A DNA stretch of 11,155 bases, taken from the NCBI GenBank assembly GCA_016206405.1, contig JACQRQ010000077.1, positions 1-11,155 of the forward strand. The letters run 5' to 3'. A program made the position numbers and the translations under genes. Each line of letters opens with the position of its first letter. Position 1 is the stretch's first letter. The notes beneath the pieces were generated by a model that searched no databases, was not told the origin of the DNA, and saw only the letters and a list, made by a program, of their open reading frames with translations. Of this stretch, positions 6,917 to 11,155 are shown piece by piece. The DNA is from Elusimicrobiota bacterium. Its GTDB lineage: Bacteria; Elusimicrobiota; Elusimicrobia; O2-12-FULL-59-9.

Positions 6917-8539
6917 CTAGATATTGAAGTTGAATTGCGGCAGGCTCAAAACATACTTGATGTCGAAGCCCAGGCGCAGGCCGATTTTAAGCAGCACGCC
7001 CAACATCATCAGGATCAGGCTCATGGTGAGCGCGTAGCGCGCCAAGTCCAGGCCCTTCAAATAGCGCTGGGGAAAAAGAAAGCCCAGCAGGAAAAAGATA
7101 AAAACGAACAATCCCAGCATGAGGAGCTTGGCCGCCGCCAAGGCGGTGAATATCTTGAGCCCTCCCGCGGCCAGAAGGAAGACCGCCGCAAAAGCGCCGA
7201 TGGCCCGGCTCCAGGAAATCTCCCCGCCGATGAGCCTTGGCGCCGCCATGCCGAAGGCCATGTAGAAAATCATCAGCGCCCCGCCGGCCCAGGCGGGCAA
7301 ATCCCAGGTGGGCGGCGGAAGCGGCTTGTGCGCCAGCCAGCTTTCCCACGGCCAATACCAGCCCCAGTTGGGCCCGCGGCAGAAGTAACCGATGAAAATC
7401 AGCAAAAACCACAAGAAAACCCCGGAAAGAAACATCACGTTGGCCAGCGGCCGCTCTCTTAAGGAATAGTAGCCGACGCCTTTGGGATTGACGTCGATGA
7501 ACGGCATGGCGATCAAGCCGGCGATGATGACGTTGGGAATGAGCACTCCCGCGATCCATGGGTCGAAATAAACCAGGAGCTCCTGCAGGCCCACAAAATA
7601 CCAGGGGGCTTTGGACGGGTTGGGCGTCACGGTCGGGTTGGCCAGCTCCTCCAAGGGGGCGTTCTGCAGCACGCTCCATAAGAAGATGGCCAAAATCGTG
7701 AGGGCCGCCGCCAAGTATTCGCGCACGATCAAGTGCGGCCAAACGTCGAGCTTCTGCTCATCGGCTTCCAGCGGCGCCGCGGAAAAGGAATCCTTGCGGA
7801 CCCGCCAGAAATGGACGATCATCAGCGCCCCGGCCACCAACGGGACCAGGACGCAATGCAGCACGTAAAAGCGGATCAACGTGCTGGCCCCGACGGTGGT
7901 CCCGCCCAAAAGGACGAAGCGCACGTCGTTGTTGACCCGCATTCCCAGCAGGCCGCTGAAAGGCCCCTCGTTGCCCATAAAGGGAGTGGCGCCGGCCATA
8001 TTGGTGCCGACCGTCACCGCCCAAATGGCGAGCTGGTCCCACGGCAGCAAATAGCCGGTGAAGGAAAGAAACAGCGTGATGCTCAGCAGCAGGACGCCGA
8101 TGCCCCAATTGAACTCCCTCGGTTTTTTGTAGGCGCCGGTCAAAAACACCCGCACCATGTGCAGGATGACGATCAAAACCATGGCGTGCGCCGACCAGCG
8201 GTGGGCGTTGCGCAGGAATTTGCCCAGCGTCACCGCGAACTCCAAGTCCTTCATGTCCTGGTAGGCCAGCTCCACCGTCGGGCGGTAATAAAACATCAGC
8301 AGCACGCCCGTGACCGTCAGGATCAAGTAGAGCATGAAGGAAATTCCGCCCAGCCCCCAACTGTAGCTCACTTTGACGGCGCGCGGACGGATGCGGGCCG
8401 GGTGCAGGTGCAGCCAAATATTGTCCACGATATGGCGCATCCGGTCGCGGGGAGCGTCCTTCCACGGGGCGTGGCGGAATATGCTGCGCCACACCTGCGT
8501 CTCGTAGACTTTTTTTGGAATTTCGTTGAGGTCTAGCAT
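6917..8539 (-). CDS. petB: Cytochrome b of quinol:cytochrome c oxidoreductase (b6 + subunit IV fused, extended)
   Basis: This 540-aa polytopic membrane protein is the quinol-oxidising core. Haem b ligands are H113 and H127 on helix B (13 residues between) and H228 and H243 on helix D. The 14-residue spacing on helix D is b6-like rather than mitochondrial-like. The Qo loop reads SKAPWYFVGLQELL (Pro-Trp-Tyr at 312-314), so the Glu of the classical PEWY motif is absent. GPNWGWYWPWESW (~389) is typical of this subclass. Helices A-D (~62-86, 113-134, 145-166, 224-246) and three subunit IV-like helices (~275-292, 330-347, 366-386) account for the core. About four more hydrophobic helices (~417-437, 443-467, 468-490, 499-524) form a C-terminal extension. 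The start ATG (8539) is 3 bp after the Rieske stop, with GGAAG 8 nt upstream. The gene could also be called qcrB. Confidence 0.95.
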   Translation of the reverse strand: MLDLNEIPKKVYETQVWRSIFRHAPWKDAPRDRMRHIVDNIWLHLHPARIRPRAVKVSYSWGLGGISFMLYLILTVTGVLLMFYYRPTVELAYQDMKDLEFAVTLGKFLRNAHRWSAHAMVLIVILHMVRVFLTGAYKKPREFNWGIGVLLLSITLFLSFTGYLLPWDQLAIWAVTVGTNMAGATPFMGNEGPFSGLLGMRVNNDVRFVLLGGTTVGASTLIRFYVLHCVLVPLVAGALMIVHFWRVRKDSFSAAPLEADEQKLDVWPHLIVREYLAAALTILAIFLWSVLQNAPLEELANPTVTPNPSKAPWYFVGLQELLVYFDPWIAGVLIPNVIIAGLIAMPFIDVNPKGVGYYSLRERPLANVMFLSGVFLWFLLIFIGYFCRGPNWGWYWPWESWLAHKPLPPPTWDLPAWAGGALMIFYMAFGMAAPRLIGGEISWSRAIGAFAAVFLLAAGGLKIFTALAAAKLLMLGLFVFIFFLLGFLFPQRYLKGLDLARYALTMSLILMMLGVLLKIGLRLGFDIKYVLSLPQFNFNI

Positions 8540-8542
8540 GCG

Positions 8543-9025
8543 TCAAACTTCCACAAAATAGACATGGCCTTCCCGGAAACCGGGGCGGTCCTCGAGCACG
8601 GCCTTATCGATGATCAAATCCCCCGTGGAGGCCAACTCCACCTTGCAGCGCCACAACGCCTTGGGGGCGGGGCCGGCGATCACGTCGCCGTCGGGACTGA
8701 AATTGGAGCCGTGGCAAGGGCAGCGGAATCGCCCCTGGTCGTTGAACCAATTGGGGGTGCATCCCAGATGCGTGCAACGGGCCCACAGCGCGTAAATGCC
8801 CTTTTCGTTGCGCACGATCCACACCCGCTGCAGCTTGGTCCACCGCGTCGACACGCCGACGGGATAATCCTTGGCCCGCCCGGCGTTGAACTTTTGGGAT
8901 GGTTCGTAGAGCACGTTGGGAAACAGGAAGCGCGCGCTGGCCGCGGCGGAGGCGGCGAAAAACGTCGCCAATGCGCTCCAACCAACCCAGAGGAAATTTC
9001 TTCTTGTGATCGGCTCTCCCGGCAT
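8543..9025 (-). CDS. petA: Rieske [2Fe-2S] protein of the bc complex
   Basis: The 160-aa product carries the Rieske cluster motifs C-T-H-L-G-C (~84-89) and C-P-C-H-G-S (~102-107), giving two Cys and two His ligands. It starts with a twin-arginine signal/anchor (ITRRNFL then a hydrophobic stretch to ~36), so it is Tat-exported and probably stays membrane-anchored. It takes electrons from quinol at the Qo site and passes them to the c-type cytochromes encoded two genes downstream. Start: ATG at 9025 with AAGGAG (9035-9040) 9 nt upstream. The codon just before is TTG (9028), which would have 6-nt spacing and adds one residue, so the true start is uncertain by one codon. It is first in the run and follows a promoter-like sequence at 9076-9107. 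It could also be named qcrA. Confidence 0.95.
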   Translation of the reverse strand: MPGEPITRRNFLWVGWSALATFFAASAAASARFLFPNVLYEPSQKFNAGRAKDYPVGVSTRWTKLQRVWIVRNEKGIYALWARCTHLGCTPNWFNDQGRFRCPCHGSNFSPDGDVIAGPAPKALWRCKVELASTGDLIIDKAVLEDRPGFREGHVYFVEV

Positions 9026-9075
9026 CAACGGCGGCTCCTTAGGCGATTAAATACAAGGGGACGCTTTTTTCGGGA

Positions 9076-9107
9076 TATATACTGATAAAAAATCGCTTGG
9101 CTGTCAA
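9076..9107 (-). promoter_or_regulatory. Candidate promoter for the Rieske-cytochrome operon
   Basis: On the minus strand a perfect TTGACA (9107-9102) is followed after 20 nt by TATATA (9081-9076). The -35 is consensus and the -10 matches 4 of 6, but the spacer is 3 nt longer than optimal, so strength is doubtful or an activator may be needed. It would give a leader of about 40 nt before the Rieske start. The -35 lies inside the hairpin of the terminator at 9087-9110. Confidence 0.4.
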
Positions 9108-9110
9108 GCG
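9087..9110 (-). terminator. Intrinsic terminator of the lipoprotein gene
   Basis: Read on the minus strand, CGCTTG-ACAGC-CAAGCG makes a perfect 6-bp stem with a 5-nt loop, and A then TTTTTT follows directly. It lies about 90 nt after the lipoprotein stop (9200) and points the right way to end that transcript before the Rieske operon. The stem is short, so termination may be partial and allow read-through into the respiratory genes. Confidence 0.65.
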
Positions 9111-9199
9111 CGCCGCGCGGCCGACGGGGATCGCCGCGGCCCGCCGCCGCCGCGCAAGGCATCTACCTCAAAAACCAAGCCTCCCGCTCCCGCGCGCGG

Positions 9200-9487
9200 C
9201 TATAAATCCATTTTGTCTTCGGGCGATTCTTCCGGAGGCTCCGGCGCCTCTTCGTCCGGAATTTGGGAAGGCTCTTCTTCGATCCCCGGCGCCTGCTCCT
9301 CATCCAAGGGCGCGGGAAGCTCCTCTTCCATCGGCAAAGGCTCTTCCTCGATGGAAGCCGGCGCTTCTTCTTCCATTAAAATTGACTGCGGGGGCGCCTG
9401 CTCCTCAGACTTTTCCACGGCTTTTTGCGTTTGACAGGCAGCGAGGATCAGCGATAATATCCCCGGCAGCCACAGATTTTTTCTCAT
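9200..9487 (-). CDS. Small acidic repeat lipoprotein, function unknown
   Basis: The 95-aa product begins MRKNLWLPGILSLILAAC: a short positively charged start, a hydrophobic core and a lipobox LAAC with the acylated Cys at 18. After a short linker, residues 38-90 are a degenerate tandem repeat of 7-8 residues with the pattern hydrophobic-E-E-E-x-P-x-x (MEEEAPAS, IEEEPLP, MEEELPAP, LDEEQAPG, IEEEPSQ and so on), very acidic and proline-rich, and presumably disordered. The ATG at 9487 has GGGAGG 11 nt upstream, somewhat far. Support for a real gene: lipobox, own promoter-like sequence at 9589-9617 and a terminator after it. I recognise no family. It could be an envelope spacer or a metal- or cation-binding tail, but this is a guess. 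Confidence 0.75.
   Translation of the reverse strand: MRKNLWLPGILSLILAACQTQKAVEKSEEQAPPQSILMEEEAPASIEEEPLPMEEELPAPLDEEQAPGIEEEPSQIPDEEAPEPPEESPEDKMDL
9218..9376 (-). repeat. Degenerate tandem repeat of 21-24 bp encoding the acidic lipoprotein tail
   Basis: About seven imperfect copies of a 21-24 bp unit built around GAAGAAGAG-like triplets plus a Pro codon. The units diverge at codon level (GAA/GAG, Asp replacing Glu), so the protein pattern is better kept than the DNA. This argues for selection on the acidic motif rather than a very recent slippage array. Confidence 0.7.
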
Positions 9488-9588
9488 TTTGCTTGATGCC
9501 TCCCTTCCTCCCCGCCTTTTCCCGCTCCCGGGGCCGTTGAGTCGCTCGGCGTCCGGTTCCAGGACCGCGCGCGCGGCTTCGCATTCCC

Positions 9589-9617
9589 TTTATACTATTT
9601 ATCACCCCTGTCTGCAA
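9589..9617 (-). promoter_or_regulatory. sigma70-like promoter of the lipoprotein gene
   Basis: On the minus strand TTGCAG (9617-9612) and TATAAA (9594-9589) are separated by exactly 17 nt. The -10 matches 5 of 6 and the -35 matches 3 of 6. It would give a leader of about 95 nt for the lipoprotein gene, mostly GC-rich, in which I see no recognised riboswitch. Confidence 0.5.
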
Positions 9618-9657
9618 AGCGCGCCGCCTGGCCCGGCCGCCGGCGCCCTGATCCGGT

Positions 9658-9686
9658 TTGTAAAAGTCCGGCAATGTTGATAGAAT
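9658..9686 (+). promoter_or_regulatory. sigma70-like promoter of the sdh operon
   Basis: TTGTAA (9658-9663) and TAGAAT (9681-9686) are separated by exactly 17 nt, with 4 of 6 and 5 of 6 consensus matches. Transcription would start near 9693, only about 5 nt before the sdhC ATG, and no SD is present there. It faces away from the lipoprotein promoter, with about 40 bp between the two -35 boxes. Confidence 0.55.
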
Positions 9687-9697
9687 AGCTTGCCCGC

Positions 9698-10342
9698 ATG
9701 AGCTATTTCTTGCGATTTATTTCCTCATCCATCGGCAAAAAAATGCTCGCCGGCGCGACCGGCCTCCTTTTATGCGGCTTTCTGATCACCCATCTGGCCG
9801 GGAACCTGCTCATCTTCAAAGGCGCCGACGCCTTCAACCGCTACGCCGGGTTGCTGGAAGCCAACCCCTTCATCCTCCCGGCGGAAGCGCTGCTGGCCGC
9901 CTTTTTTCTCGTGCACATCGCCCTCGCCCTGCGCGCCCAGTGGGAGAACCGGCGCGCCCGTCCGTCGCGTTATGAGAACAAGCAGATGGAAGGCGGCCGC
10001 ACGCCGGGCTCGGCGACCATGCTTTTGTCGGGAATTGTGACGGCCGCATTTTTGGTCATCCATGTGCGCACCTTCAAGTTCGGCGACAAAAGCGCCGGCC
10101 TCTACCGCCTGGTCGTCTCCTCCTTCGGCAGCCCGTATTACTCCTTTTTTTACGTCGTCGCGATGGCCGGCCTGGGACTGCATTTAAGCCACGGATTTCA
10201 AAGCGCTTTTCAAACCTTCGGCGTCAACCACCCGAAGTTCACGCCTTGGATCAAAGCCGCCGGACTTGTTTTCGCCGCGGCGATGAGCCTGGGATTTGCC
10301 TCCATTCCCGTGTGGGCCTATTTTCGCCTCGGAGCCAACTGA
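9698..10342 (+). CDS. sdhC: Succinate dehydrogenase cytochrome b558-type membrane subunit
   Basis: This 214-aa membrane anchor of complex II (or fumarate reductase) belongs to the single-subunit, dihaem b558-type family (Bacillus/Wolinella/Bacteroidetes style), usually ~200-230 aa. Five hydrophobic helices are visible (~15-38, 60-80, 106-124, 146-165, 184-207). Candidate haem b axial histidines are H32 (LITHLAGN), H73 (FLVHIAL), H122 (LVIHVRTF) and H162/H165 (LHLSHGFQSAF); GFQSAFQT and NHPKF are typical of the family. It passes electrons from the flavoprotein and Fe-S subunits to quinone in the membrane. The start ATG at 9698 lacks an SD and lies 12 nt after a -10 box, suggesting a near-leaderless mRNA. 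The flavoprotein gene begins 3 bp after the stop. The direction of catalysis (succinate oxidation or fumarate reduction) cannot be told from sequence; the nearby bc complex favours oxidation. Confidence 0.95.
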   Translation: MSYFLRFISSSIGKKMLAGATGLLLCGFLITHLAGNLLIFKGADAFNRYAGLLEANPFILPAEALLAAFFLVHIALALRAQWENRRARPSRYENKQMEGGRTPGSATMLLSGIVTAAFLVIHVRTFKFGDKSAGLYRLVVSSFGSPYYSFFYVVAMAGLGLHLSHGFQSAFQTFGVNHPKFTPWIKAAGLVFAAAMSLGFASIPVWAYFRLGAN

Positions 10343-10345
10343 CGA

Positions 10346-11155
10346 ATGCCCCCAACCCTGGATTCCCACGCCCCCTCCGGTCCCCTCGAAAAAAAATGGG
10401 ACAAGCACCGCTTCGACCTTAAGCTCGTCAATCCGGCCAACAAGCGCAAATTTGACGTCATCGTCGTAGGGACGGGCCTGGCCGGCGGCTCGGCCGCCGC
10501 ATCTCTGGCGGAGCTCGGATACTCCGTCAAGGTCTTCTGCTTTCAAGACAGCCCCCGCCGCGCCCACAGCATCGCCGCCCAGGGCGGCATCAACGCGGCC
10601 AAGAATTATCCAAACGACGGCGACAGCGTGTGGCGGCTTTTTTACGACACGATCAAGGGCGGCGACTACCGCGCCCGCGAAGCCAACGTCTACCGCCTCG
10701 CCCAGATCAGCAACGCCATCATCGACCAGTGCGCGGCCCAAGGCGTGCCCTTCGCTCGGGAGTACGGGGGCGCCCTGGCCAACCGCTCCTTCGGAGGAGC
10801 GCAGGTGTCGCGCACCTTCTACGCCCGGGGGCAAACCGGCCAGCAGCTTCTGTTGGGCGCCTACGGCGCGCTCATGCGCCAGGCGGCGGCCGGCAGGCTC
10901 CAGATTTATCCCCGCCGGGAGATGCTGGAGTTGGGCGTCGCCGACGGCCGGGCCTGCGGCATCGGGTGCCGCAACCTGGTCACGGGCAAACTGGAGTCGT
11001 ACGCCGCCCACGCCGTCGTGCTGGCGACCGGCGGCTACGGCAACGCCTTCTATCTATCCACCAACGCCGTCGGCTCCAACGTCACCGCGGCCTGGCGCGC
11101 GCATAAAATAGGCGCGTTCTTCGCCAATCCCTGCTTCACGCAAATTCATCCGACC
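10346..11155 (+). CDS. sdhA: Succinate dehydrogenase/fumarate reductase flavoprotein subunit, partial at right edge
   Basis: The first 270 codons are present and the frame is open to the window end; family members are usually ~600-650 aa. A 35-residue N-terminal lead precedes the FAD-binding VIVVGTGLAGGSAAASL (~38-54). H74 in HSIAAQGGINAA is the histidine expected to link FAD covalently. NRSFGGAQVSRTFYARGQTG (~146) is the marker of the Bacteroidetes/Bacillus-type flavoprotein that partners b558-type anchors. LATGGYGN closes the FAD fold, and H268 in QIHPT is the expected substrate-site histidine. It starts at ATG 10346, 3 bp after sdhC, with only a weak GGAG upstream, so translation is probably coupled. 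The Fe-S subunit sdhB should follow. No frameshift is seen. Confidence 0.95.
   Translation, partial: MPPTLDSHAPSGPLEKKWDKHRFDLKLVNPANKRKFDVIVVGTGLAGGSAAASLAELGYSVKVFCFQDSPRRAHSIAAQGGINAAKNYPNDGDSVWRLFYDTIKGGDYRAREANVYRLAQISNAIIDQCAAQGVPFAREYGGALANRSFGGAQVSRTFYARGQTGQQLLLGAYGALMRQAAAGRLQIYPRREMLELGVADGRACGIGCRNLVTGKLESYAAHAVVLATGGYGNAFYLSTNAVGSNVTAAWRAHKIGAFFANPCFTQIHPT

Noticed and set aside
5917..8536. Plus-strand frames at 5917-6864 and 7733-8536
   Set aside because: They are antisense to the pentaheme cytochrome and cytochrome b, whose haem motifs are unmistakable. No family is recognised in the antisense products.
9111..9170. GC-only segment with GCCGCGCGGC-type palindromes downstream of the lipoprotein gene
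   Set aside because: Low-complexity GC sequence gives many chance inverted repeats; only the T-tailed hairpin next to it looks functional.
9213..9434. Ser/Gly-rich plus-strand frame opposite the acidic lipoprotein
   Set aside because: It is the complement of the Glu-rich repeat. The minus strand has lipobox, promoter and terminator, the plus strand has none.
10184..11011. Minus-strand 275-aa frame opposite sdhC/sdhA
   Set aside because: Antisense shadow of the sdhA flavoprotein, which has FAD and substrate motifs in order.

Overview
The window is about 11.2 kb of GC-rich, densely packed bacterial DNA. It encodes quinone-linked respiration and a glutamate/PEP-type carbon-nitrogen branch. A Tat-exported Rieske protein, c-type cytochromes, a lipobox lipoprotein and a b558-type succinate dehydrogenase point to a Gram-negative, respiring bacterium. 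The sequence does not fix the phylum: a b6-like fused cytochrome b with a multiheme c subunit occurs in several phyla (for example deltaproteobacterial lineages and candidate groups), and I do not claim one. I saw no mobile element, CRISPR array, tRNA or rRNA. Nothing suggests recent transfer.

Minus-strand block (read from 9025 down to 1): Rieske Fe-S protein, cytochrome b (540 aa, b6/subunit IV fused, with a long C-terminal membrane extension), a membrane-anchored pentaheme cytochrome c, a monoheme cytochrome c, a DUF420 membrane protein, glutamate dehydrogenase (gdhA), and a large protein cut by the left edge that joins two receiver-like domains to a pyruvate/phosphate-dikinase-type ATP-binding region. 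The gaps are 3, 4, 16, 36, 59 and 39 bp, so this could be one long transcript. The first four genes form a quinol:cytochrome c oxidoreductase (complex III type).

Middle (9026-9697): a small minus-strand lipoprotein gene with an acidic repeat of 7-8 residues, its own sigma70-like promoter, and an intrinsic terminator. The terminator hairpin contains a consensus -35 box that may belong to the Rieske operon promoter.

Plus-strand block (9698 to the right edge): sdhC (b558-type cytochrome b anchor) and the start of sdhA (flavoprotein), cut by the right edge; sdhB is expected beyond it. A sigma70-like promoter lies so close to sdhC that the mRNA would be almost leaderless.

Together the two blocks place a quinone reducer (succinate dehydrogenase) and a quinol oxidiser (the bc complex) back to back. 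The gdhA and receiver/PPDK-like genes lie at the distal end of the respiratory block. The most unusual items are the receiver/PPDK-like fusion, the elaborated bc complex, and the compact regulatory region at 9076-9110.
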